In this document: positions 54,077 through 62,096 of the stretch, piece by piece
Layout of the letters: every line of letters begins with the position of its first letter
Numbering within the stretch: the stretch's first letter is position 1
From: Paraburkholderia xenovorans LB400
GTDB lineage: Bacteria > Pseudomonadota > Gammaproteobacteria > Burkholderiales > Burkholderiaceae
DNA length: 64,000 bases
Reading direction: 5' to 3'
Assembly (NCBI RefSeq): GCF_000013645.1
Contig: NC_007953.1
Location: 1,116,001 to 1,180,000, forward strand
Program-made: the position numbers and the translations under genes
Notes under the pieces: generated by a model
Told to the model about the DNA's origin: nothing
The model's database searches: none
What the model saw: only the letters and a program-made list of their open reading frames with translations

Positions 54077-55042
54077 ATGCCCCGCTCCGATTTCCGTCCC
54101 CATGCGCTGCGCGATCATCGTCTGTTCGAGTCGAAAGACCTGGACGAGACGCGCGAACTCATCTCGCGCGTGATGCAGCCTCATTCGCTCGCGCCGTTCG
54201 GCGAGGGCAGCGGGCGCTCGCATATGGATTTCGTCAAAATCGGCCGGCTCGGCATTGGCGCGATCGGCTTCGGCAGCGGCATGCATGTCGATGTCGAGGC
54301 GGTAGACGGTTATTACCTGTTGATGTTCTGCGTTTCCGGCAGCGCCGAGGTGAAAGCGGCGGGCCGCACCATTGAAGTCAACGACCGGCAAGGCGTGGTT
54401 CGCGCGCCCGGCGAGCCGTTCAGTGCGAAGCTGTCGCCCCATTGCGAGCAGCTCGTGCTGCGTATCGATCCCGCCGCGTTGCCGGAAGACGCGGCGCTTG
54501 GCGCGGAACCGGGCGGCGCGCTCGTGCGCTTCGCGAGCGGCGCGATGCGCGCATGGCAAGACCAGTTGAAACTGATCGCGAGTTCGCCGGATCTGCTCGC
54601 CAGCGCGTGCGACAACGCTCGCGTGGGCGCGCACGTCGAATCGCTGCTGGTCAATCTGCTCGCGGCGGGTTCTGCCGAGCGCGATGCCCCGGCGGTCTCG
54701 CTGCCGCGCCCGGGCGTCACGCCGGGTTTCGTCCGCCGCGCGGAGGACGTGATGCTCGCGCGGCTCGGTTCGCCATTGCAGCTTGCCGATCTCGCCGAAG
54801 CGGTCGGCGTGCCGGTACGCACGCTATGCGACGGCTTCATGCGTTTCCGTCAGACCAGCCCAATGCACTATCTGCGGCAGATCCGGCTGGAACGCGCCCG
54901 CGCAACCATTCGCGCGACGCCTGCGGACGTACGTATCGCGAGCATTGCGCTCGATTGCGGTTTCAGCCACTTTGGACGTTTTGCGCAGTGCTACAAGGAA
55001 CGCTTTGGCGAATCGCCGTCGCGGACTAGCCGGCTGCGTTAG
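54077..55042 (+). CDS. andR: AraC/XylS-family regulator of anthranilate catabolism
   Basis: The 321-residue regulator has an AraC-binding-like N-terminal domain (VDGYYLLMFCVSGSAEVKAA near residue 76) and a C-terminal double HTH (LQLADLAEAVGVPVRTLCDG near 234; MHYLRQIRLERARATIR, then FSHFGRFAQCYKERFGESPS). In B. cepacia the AraC/XylS-type AndR activates andAc with anthranilate; the divergent placement here supports the same role. ATG 54077 is preferred over one at 54041. Its 3' end overlaps the convergent second AraC gene by 17 nt. Confidence 0.85.
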   Translation: MPRSDFRPHALRDHRLFESKDLDETRELISRVMQPHSLAPFGEGSGRSHMDFVKIGRLGIGAIGFGSGMHVDVEAVDGYYLLMFCVSGSAEVKAAGRTIEVNDRQGVVRAPGEPFSAKLSPHCEQLVLRIDPAALPEDAALGAEPGGALVRFASGAMRAWQDQLKLIASSPDLLASACDNARVGAHVESLLVNLLAAGSAERDAPAVSLPRPGVTPGFVRRAEDVMLARLGSPLQLADLAEAVGVPVRTLCDGFMRFRQTSPMHYLRQIRLERARATIRATPADVRIASIALDCGFSHFGRFAQCYKERFGESPSRTSRLR

Positions 55043-56222
55043 CGCGGTCCGCGCCGCGCAGCTGCCGCGCGTCCTTCGGCGCGAAACCGTAAAAGTCGCG
55101 GAACGACGTCGTGAAACTCGTCTGATGCTGATAACCGACTGCCGCCGCCACCTGTCCCACCGATTGCCGCTCGTCCACCAGCAATCGCAGCGCCTCGTGC
55201 ATGCGCCGACGCAAGCTGTATTCGAACACGGTCACGCCGTGCAGGAATTTGAACGCGCGCTTGAGCTTCGACGCATTGGTGCCGACCGCGCGCGCGAGAT
55301 CGGGAATCGTCATGCTTTTCTGAAGGTCGGCGTCGATCATCATCCGCGCGCGTTCCATCAGCATCAGATCGCGTGACGACAGGATGCCGTCCTGCGCGCC
55401 ATGGCGCAAACTGTCGATCCACACGCCCACGCTCGCGTACAGAATCTCCGTGCACTTCGCCTCGACGAACAGCAGTTCGCGCACACCTTCGCGAGGGCTC
55501 GCAAGCAGTTGTTCGATGGCCTGCACCGCGTCCATCGTCAGGCGCATCTGGACGTTGTAGAGTTCGTCGTCCTTCACGGCGGCAAGCCGCGCGCGAATCG
55601 CTTCGCCTTGCGCGCCGAGTGCCTCGATGAGCCGCGCGAAATAGCGCGACGACACGTACAGGCCGAGCGCGCGGCGTGGTCCTTGCGGACAGGTGATCTG
55701 ATAGCGCAATCCCGCGCCCTGATAGCAGAGAATGAAGTTCGGCGCCTCGACCTGCACGGAATCGGCGTCGTCGCCGCCATCCACGCCGACATGGGCCGGG
55801 CCGGTCACGAGGTAATGAAACTCGACGAAGCCTTCGGGCGGCACGCATTCAGTGCGTGCGCGGGCGTACTGGCACGCGGAGATCGCCACGAAGATTTCGT
55901 CGCGAATCGAGATCATCTTCCACGAACCTTCGTCGGTATCGCCCGGCACGGCGACGCGGCGGCCGTACAGGCCCATTGCCGGCGCACTGATACAGCGCGG
56001 ATCGTCGCGCAGGCGGCGATACGCTTCGCTCAGCGACGCGCCCGCCTGCGCGAGCGCAGTGCGAAACAGTCCGCCGCGCGCGTCGTCGGCGGGTGCGCCC
56101 GATGTTTGCACGGGCGGAAAAGAAGCTACAGGCGAAGGCGCAGGGAGCGTGGGAAGTCGGTCCATGAAGGCGGCCGCGCGGCGCGGTTCCATCGTCGTAT
56201 ACATAGGGACGATTCTAGTCAT
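55026..56222 (-). CDS. AraC-family transcriptional regulator, paralogue of the 37.2-kb gene
   Basis: The product has about 398 residues. The C-terminal double HTH (DLARAVGTNASKLKRAFKFL, then VGQVAAAVGYQHQTSFTTSF) and the sensor half (EGSWKMISIRDEIFVAISAC; YFARLIEALGAQGEAIRARL) follow the regulator at 37.2-38.4 kb block by block, so the two are clear paralogues. The N-terminal 50 residues differ and are Pro/Ala rich. The start is uncertain: ATGs at 56222 and 56204 are both possible, and the frame is open to 56288. It lies downstream of the hydantoinase genes on the same strand and may respond to their substrate. Confidence 0.87.
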   Translation of the reverse strand: MTRIVPMYTTMEPRRAAAFMDRLPTLPAPSPVASFPPVQTSGAPADDARGGLFRTALAQAGASLSEAYRRLRDDPRCISAPAMGLYGRRVAVPGDTDEGSWKMISIRDEIFVAISACQYARARTECVPPEGFVEFHYLVTGPAHVGVDGGDDADSVQVEAPNFILCYQGAGLRYQITCPQGPRRALGLYVSSRYFARLIEALGAQGEAIRARLAAVKDDELYNVQMRLTMDAVQAIEQLLASPREGVRELLFVEAKCTEILYASVGVWIDSLRHGAQDGILSSRDLMLMERARMMIDADLQKSMTIPDLARAVGTNASKLKRAFKFLHGVTVFEYSLRRRMHEALRLLVDERQSVGQVAAAVGYQHQTSFTTSFRDFYGFAPKDARQLRGADRANAAG

Positions 56223-56371
56223 ACGCCGCCCATCGCCAATATTCTGCCGATGCGCGAGCGACCCGTCCCGCGCGCGCTGAGGCGACAAAGAGCGGATTTC
56301 CTAGATTACGCGTCCGATCGCCAGAGTCGCCCCGTGACGGAACGCACGGCCACGCGTTTCGACATGCGGCG

Positions 56372-58078
56372 TCAGCGCAAACCATAAGCGTCGGCGGCGA
56401 TGCGTTCACTGACGTAGCCGAGCCGCACGTCTCGCGCGACGTCCTCGCGCGCGCGCTCATGCGCCGCGCCAATGCCCGCGCCGCCCGGCAGATCCAGACA
56501 CAGGCGACGCCCGCGCGGCACGGTTTGCAGGCCCATCGCGGCCATCGGCGTGCCGTCGTCCAGCGCGACGGCGCCCGGCGCGCCGGCGCCGCCGCCATCC
56601 CGGCCGCGCGCCGCGTGCACGATGCGGTCGTACATGCCGAAGAATTGAAACGGTGCACCATCGACGCTCGCGATTTCAAGCCGCTGTCCGAGGCCGCCGC
56701 GCCAGCGCCCGGGGCCACCGCTATCCGGCCGCAACTCCTTGCGCCAGATCACGACCGGATACAGCGATTCGACGATCTCGCAGGCGATCGCCCGCACGCC
56801 GCTGGGAAACGCGGTGCCTGACATGCCATCGTCGCCCACCCGCGCGCCGGAACCGCCGCTGTTGAAGAACAGCGTTTCGAAAGCGCGCGGCTGGGCCTGC
56901 GCGTTCGCGTCCGGCAATGCCTCGCCCACCGCCATCCACGCCGCCGCGCCGCCGCGCAGTTGCGCGCCCCACACACACGACGCGCCTTCGGCCGGCACGC
57001 GCTCGGGCAGCACACCCGCAAGCGCGCCAAATACGACGTCGGGCAGGAACTGGCCGATGATGTGCCGCGCGCACACCGGCCACGGCCGCTGCACATTGAG
57101 AATCGATCCTTCTGGCGCGCTGATGTCGAGCGGTTCGAGCGAACCCGCGTTGTTCGGCACTTCCGGCGCGACCGCCGCGCGTACCCCGAACGCCGCATAC
57201 GCGCGCGTGTAGTTCAGCACCACGTTGATACCGCGATGGCTGGCGGGCGACGTGCCCGCGAAATCGACGCCGACCCGGCCGTTGCGCACGTCGAGCGTCG
57301 CGACGAGATCGACCGGCGTATCGAATCCGTCGATCCGCATCGCGTACGGATAACGTCCTTCGGGCAGCTTAGCGATTGCCTGCTGCATCGCCGCGCGCGA
57401 GCATTCGATGATCGCGTCGGACACGCGGACCATGTCGGATTCGCCGAACTCGTCGAGCATCGCCACAAGCCGCGCGCCGCTCGCCTCGTTCGCGCTGACA
57501 TAAGACAGGATGTCGCCTTCCACTTCGTCGGGCGTGCGAACGTTGGCGCGAATGATCTCGATGAGATCGCTATTGATCACGCCCGCGCGTGCGAGCGGCA
57601 AACGTGGAATGCACAGGCCTTCCTCGAATACCGAGCGCCCGTCGGGCCCCTGACCGATTCCGCCGATATCGACCTGATGGCACGTGCACGCGAAAAACGC
57701 AATCGCGCGCTCGCCGCGAAACACTGGCGACACCACTGTCACGTCATGCAGGTGGCCCGACGCGAGCCATGGATCGTTGGTGATGAAGTGGTCGCCGGGG
57801 CGCATCGTGGCGAGCGGAAACACCTGTAAAAAATGCCCGACCGCTGCCGCCATCGAATTGACATGTCCTGGCGTGCCCGTTACCGCCTGCGCGACAAGAC
57901 GTGCGCGCGCATCGAACACGCCAGCGGACAGATCACCGGCTTCGCGCACGGTCGGGCTGAACGCAGTACGCATCAGGAGACGCGCCTGCTCTTCGACGAC
58001 GGCGATCAGGCGGTTCCAGATCACCTGCAAACGGATGGGATCGAGCGTGTCCTGCCCGATATCGTGCGGCGCGTTCAT
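56372..58078 (-). CDS. hyuB: Hydantoinase B / oxoprolinase-family subunit
   Basis: This is a 568-residue HyuB-type protein. Together with HyuA it forms ATP-dependent amidohydrolases (N-methylhydantoinase, 5-oxoprolinase) or related carboxylases (acetone or acetophenone type). Family segments are DPIRLQVIWNRLIAVVEEQA at the start, ATMRPGDHFITNDPWLASGH near 94, the metal-ligand-like ACTCHQVDIGGIGQGPDGRS near 130, and a C-terminal GGPGRWRGGLGQRLEI near 448. The start ATGA overlaps the hyuA stop by 4 nt. Substrate unknown; hydantoinase-type ring opening, lactam hydrolysis or ketone carboxylation are all possible. Confidence 0.9.
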   Translation of the reverse strand: MNAPHDIGQDTLDPIRLQVIWNRLIAVVEEQARLLMRTAFSPTVREAGDLSAGVFDARARLVAQAVTGTPGHVNSMAAAVGHFLQVFPLATMRPGDHFITNDPWLASGHLHDVTVVSPVFRGERAIAFFACTCHQVDIGGIGQGPDGRSVFEEGLCIPRLPLARAGVINSDLIEIIRANVRTPDEVEGDILSYVSANEASGARLVAMLDEFGESDMVRVSDAIIECSRAAMQQAIAKLPEGRYPYAMRIDGFDTPVDLVATLDVRNGRVGVDFAGTSPASHRGINVVLNYTRAYAAFGVRAAVAPEVPNNAGSLEPLDISAPEGSILNVQRPWPVCARHIIGQFLPDVVFGALAGVLPERVPAEGASCVWGAQLRGGAAAWMAVGEALPDANAQAQPRAFETLFFNSGGSGARVGDDGMSGTAFPSGVRAIACEIVESLYPVVIWRKELRPDSGGPGRWRGGLGQRLEIASVDGAPFQFFGMYDRIVHAARGRDGGGAGAPGAVALDDGTPMAAMGLQTVPRGRRLCLDLPGGAGIGAAHERAREDVARDVRLGYVSERIAADAYGLR

Positions 58079-60219
58079 GCGTTCTCCTTCAATGGGGTGC
58101 GGCGTTCGAGCAGCAGATGGCCGCTCCTGTCCACGCGCGCGTCGAAATTGGGTGGCACGACCACGGTCGTTTCACGATCGACGATGACGACCGGGCCGCA
58201 CACGAACGCACCCGCCGCGAGCTGGTCGCGACGATAGAAACGCGAGGTGACACGCTCGCGTCGCGACTGGTCGAGCACCCGGCGCTCGGCGGTCGGTATG
58301 GGTTCGGCCGTGGTAGCGGCAGCGACGGACGCAGCCGCGTGGCCGACCGGGGCCGCGCGCAGATCGCGCGGCGGCGCGCTCAGGCGCACGCTCCAGCCCA
58401 GCATTTCGATCGGCGCACGCGGCACGAGGCGCCCGAAGCGAGCCAGATATACGGCTTCAAACCGCTCGCGCAATATCGCGTGCGCGTCGGCATCGAGCCG
58501 CGCGGCAGGCAGCGCGACTTGCAATTCATGGCCCTGCCCACGATAACGCATCGATACCGTGACTTCGATGCTGCACGAGTCGCGCGGCACGACCTTACCG
58601 ACGATAAGCGCGGCCTCTGCTTCCAGCGTGGCAAGCAGCGCGTTCACCGCGTCCACATCGACTTGCATGAGCGGCTCGATGCGGCTGCGAACCGCGTCGA
58701 AGGCGACCGGCGCGAGCAGAAAGCCGAACGCCGAGCCGACACCCGCGGCAGTGGGAATCACGACGCGGTCGATGCCGAGCTTTTCGGCGAGCCGCGCCGC
58801 GTGCAGCGGCGCCGAGCCGCCAAATGCAATCAACGTGCGTCCCGCGACGGATTTGCCCAGTTCGATCGCATGCTCGCGCGCGGCACAAGCCATCGCCTCG
58901 TCGGCGATTTCGGCAACGGCGTAGGAGGCGGCATCGGCATCGATCCGCAGCGGCGCGGCGATGTCCGACTCTAGTGCGCGGCGCGCCGCGTCGGCATCGA
59001 GCGCAAGCGTGCCGGCGGCGAACCAGGCGGGATCGAGACGGCCGGCAAACAGGTGGGCGTCGGTCAGCGTGGCGCGCTCGCCGCCCTGGCCATAGCATGC
59101 CGGCCCCGGCACCGAGCCCGCGCTAACCGGCCCGACCTGCACGCGCCCCAGCGTATCGACGCGCGCAATCGAGCCGCCCCCCGCGCCGATCTCGCACAAC
59201 TCCACCACCGGGATCCGCAGCGGGATGCCGCTGCCCGGCTTGAAGCGGTAGAGCCGCGCTACTTCGAGCGAACGCGACATGTGCGGGCGGCCTTCGTCGA
59301 TGAAGCATAGCTTGGCCGTCGTGCCGCCAATATCGAGCGACAACACCTGCGAAAGACCCAGCGATTTGCTGACATGCGCGGCCATCAGCGCCCCACCCGC
59401 CGGCCCCGATTCGAGCAGCCGCACCGGCAGGCGGCGGGCCGTGTCGACATCGCACAGACTGCCGTCGGACGTCATCAGCAGAAGCGGCGCGTGAATCGAC
59501 AGGCTCGCGAGCGCGGCGGCAAGGCGCGTCAGATAGGAATGCATCAGCGGACGCACGTAGGCGTTCACGGCGGTCGTCGAGAAGCGTTCGAATTCCCGTA
59601 CTTCCGGCGATACGTCGGACGACAGACTGATCGACAGACCAGGCAGCCGCGCGGCGAGCCACTGCCCCGCCTGCTGCTCGTGACGCGAATCGCGATAACT
59701 ATGCATGAAGCCGATCGCAAGGCTTTCGATCTCGTGGGCGTCGAGCGATCGCGCGATGTCTTCGAGCGCGTCCATGTCGAGTGCTTGGAGTTCTTCGCCT
59801 TGCGCGCTCATGCGGCCGGCTATCGTGAAGCGCAGATCACGGTGGATTAGCGGCGTGGGTTGCCGCACGCGCAGATCGTAGTGATCGGCGCGCGCCTCGA
59901 AGCCGGTTTCGATGACGTCGCGAAAGCCTTCGGTGGTGAGCAGCGCAGTGCGCGCGCCGCGCCGCTCGATGACCGCGTTGGTGGCAAGCGTGGTGCCGTG
60001 GATGATGGTGTCGAGATCGCCAGCCGCAATGCCCGTCTCGTGCAACAGGTGTGCGATGCCTTCGAGCACTGCGCGTTCTGGCGCATCGGGTGTGGTGAGG
60101 CGTTTATGCGTGTGGCGGCGCTCACCGGCTTCGAGCACGAAGTCGGTAAAAGTGCCGCCAATGTCGACACCGAGACGCGCGTGGCGCGAGGACGCGCCGG
60201 ATTCTGCAAATTGACTCAT
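58075..60219 (-). CDS. hyuA: Hydantoinase A / oxoprolinase-family subunit
   Basis: The 714-residue HyuA-type ATP-binding subunit begins with the actin-like phosphate loop RLGVDIGGTFTDFVLEAGER near residue 15 and has IIHGTTLATNAVIERRGART near 70. A second phosphate motif is LSLDIGGTTAKLCFIDEG near 291, preceded by RLLESGPAGGALMAAH, and IAFGGSAPLHAARLAEKLGI lies near 460. ATG 60219 gives the usual N-terminus; upstream sequence in frame is non-coding in character. It is coupled to hyuB. The pair is the last catabolic unit before the secretion genes. Confidence 0.9.
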   Translation of the reverse strand: MSQFAESGASSRHARLGVDIGGTFTDFVLEAGERRHTHKRLTTPDAPERAVLEGIAHLLHETGIAAGDLDTIIHGTTLATNAVIERRGARTALLTTEGFRDVIETGFEARADHYDLRVRQPTPLIHRDLRFTIAGRMSAQGEELQALDMDALEDIARSLDAHEIESLAIGFMHSYRDSRHEQQAGQWLAARLPGLSISLSSDVSPEVREFERFSTTAVNAYVRPLMHSYLTRLAAALASLSIHAPLLLMTSDGSLCDVDTARRLPVRLLESGPAGGALMAAHVSKSLGLSQVLSLDIGGTTAKLCFIDEGRPHMSRSLEVARLYRFKPGSGIPLRIPVVELCEIGAGGGSIARVDTLGRVQVGPVSAGSVPGPACYGQGGERATLTDAHLFAGRLDPAWFAAGTLALDADAARRALESDIAAPLRIDADAASYAVAEIADEAMACAAREHAIELGKSVAGRTLIAFGGSAPLHAARLAEKLGIDRVVIPTAAGVGSAFGFLLAPVAFDAVRSRIEPLMQVDVDAVNALLATLEAEAALIVGKVVPRDSCSIEVTVSMRYRGQGHELQVALPAARLDADAHAILRERFEAVYLARFGRLVPRAPIEMLGWSVRLSAPPRDLRAAPVGHAAASVAAATTAEPIPTAERRVLDQSRRERVTSRFYRRDQLAAGAFVCGPVVIVDRETTVVVPPNFDARVDRSGHLLLERRTPLKENA

Positions 60220-60343
60220 GACGTAGATCGGGCAAGTGATGGACACGCGTGGGTACGCAACCGGTGCATGAACGATACGAGGAATAATTTGCGCAGGGGT
60301 TGGATATCGGAACCCTATCGTTTGATATTGGCTATCAGCCGGC

Positions 60344-61954
60344 TCACGTCCCGATCGACACATACAAAAGCACAGTCGGCGCCTTCGAGCCATTCGGCAT
60401 GGGTGCGCGTAAAGGCGCGCCATAGGTACAGCGGAAATCGACGAATCGCGACCACTTGAAGCGCACGCCTGCGCCGACGGCCGCGAGCAGACCCGGATCG
60501 TGCTCCGCCGGCTGGTCGATGCGATTCCACACCTGTCCTGCGTCGAAAAACACGAAGGGTTGCACAACCGCATCGCTCGCGCCGAGTGCGATCGCCGGTG
60601 TGCGCCACTCCGTCTGTACGCTCCAGCCGCGATCGCCGAGCACGGTATAGGGCTCGTAGCCCCGCACACTCGATTCCCCACCGAGCCCCAGCTCCTCGCT
60701 CGGCATCAGCGTGTTGGGGGTCCACTGGAACGTTCCATTGGCCGCCGCCGTGAAGCCGCTGCCGAGCGAAAATGCGCGTGACGCCGCCAGTTGCATATAC
60801 AGGTAGCGGGCCGTTGCGCGCTGGCGTGACGCGTTGAATGCCGCGTCGCGGTTGTCGCCATCCAGTCCGCCCGGACTCGCGACCAGTGTCGCCGACGCAT
60901 GCGCCACGCCGGCGTCAGCCGGCTTGCTGATGTCGTAAGTCAACAGGAACTGGTGGAGGTGCGTATTCGAGTTGAACACCTGAAAGCCGCCGAATTCCAG
61001 ATCGTTGTTGCTCCGCTTGAAGTCGTAGCCGAACTGGATCAACTGTGTGGTGTCGGTGATCGTCGGTAGACGCAAGTCGTAACGCAAGCTGAGTTGGGCG
61101 GAAACGCCCGTTTGCCCGTAGGTGTCGGCAAGCCGTGGCGTGCTCTGCGCGTAGACGCCGAACAACTCGATGCTGTCGAGCCACGGCAGCGGCACCGTAT
61201 AGCTCAGCGCGTGCGCGGTAAAGCGCGCGCGGTTCGCGTGGCCTTCGATTGCCGGACTGCCGCTGAAGAAATCGTTGCTGGCCGTGAACTGATAGGCGAT
61301 CTGCTGATCGAGACCAAACAGGTTGCCGTAGATCACGCCCGCAAGGAACCGATCGCGCCCTGGCTCAGGCACGCCGGCATTGTCGTAACCCACGCTGGCG
61401 CGAAGCGGCAGGCGGTCTTCCGTTTGCAGCACGACGTCGGTCGTATTTGCCGCTTGACCGGCGGCGAACACAGCATCGACGCGTCGATAAGGATTCGCGT
61501 TGAGCACGGCTAGTCCCAACGAGACAGCCGATTGCAGGATCGGGCCGCCTCGGTCGAGCGGCATTTCGCGCTTGAGCAGTTCACTCGAAAAATAGCGGTT
61601 GCCGCTCGTGTAAACCCGGCCCAGTCTGAATTCGGCGATGTCGATGTGCACGACACCGGAGCCCACATCCTGCTCCGGCACATAGACGTCGACCAGCGGC
61701 TTGCCCGCCGCGCGATAACGTTCGACGACGGCGCGGCGTATCCCGGCAAGCCGGCCAAACGTGAGGGGTTGGTCGAGGTCCGTGGCAAACCGCTTGAGGA
61801 AGTCCGCGTCGAGTACCGGGAGTCCTTCCGCGACGATACGTTGCCGCTGCGTCGGCGGCGCTGCAAAAGCCGCGCCAGCGAGCGCGTCGCGCCAGATGCA
61901 CCACGCGTCGACGACAGATGACGCGGGCCGGCTACGCAAGCTGCCGGCGCACAA
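60344..61954 (-). CDS. TpsB outer-membrane transporter of a two-partner secretion system
   Basis: TpsB (ShlB/FhaC-like) proteins secrete their TpsA partner through a 16-strand barrel. This chain of up to 536 residues has POTRA-like sequence (FATDLDQPLTFGRLAGIRRA near 57; VVHIDIAEFRLGRVYTSGNR near 101) and the barrel with the conserved motif GLGGESSVRGYEPYTVLGDR near 425 and VQPFVFFDAGQVWN near 465. The only in-frame start is TTG at 61954 and no clean signal peptide follows, so the 5' end may be damaged. The chain ends YVSIGT without the usual terminal aromatic residue. Confidence 0.82.
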   Translation of the reverse strand: MCAGSLRSRPASSVVDAWCIWRDALAGAAFAAPPTQRQRIVAEGLPVLDADFLKRFATDLDQPLTFGRLAGIRRAVVERYRAAGKPLVDVYVPEQDVGSGVVHIDIAEFRLGRVYTSGNRYFSSELLKREMPLDRGGPILQSAVSLGLAVLNANPYRRVDAVFAAGQAANTTDVVLQTEDRLPLRASVGYDNAGVPEPGRDRFLAGVIYGNLFGLDQQIAYQFTASNDFFSGSPAIEGHANRARFTAHALSYTVPLPWLDSIELFGVYAQSTPRLADTYGQTGVSAQLSLRYDLRLPTITDTTQLIQFGYDFKRSNNDLEFGGFQVFNSNTHLHQFLLTYDISKPADAGVAHASATLVASPGGLDGDNRDAAFNASRQRATARYLYMQLAASRAFSLGSGFTAAANGTFQWTPNTLMPSEELGLGGESSVRGYEPYTVLGDRGWSVQTEWRTPAIALGASDAVVQPFVFFDAGQVWNRIDQPAEHDPGLLAAVGAGVRFKWSRFVDFRCTYGAPLRAPMPNGSKAPTVLLYVSIGT

Positions 61955-62096
61955 TGTGGCGCGTCGCTCCGGGCGGCGTCACCGCAATACCATGCGGAAC
62001 GAACTCAAACGTCGATCGAAAGCAGCCGGCTTGCAACGCCAATCTCAACATGTCGCGCCTTCGTCGCTTGCGTATCCGGGATGCGCCGTGCCCAAC

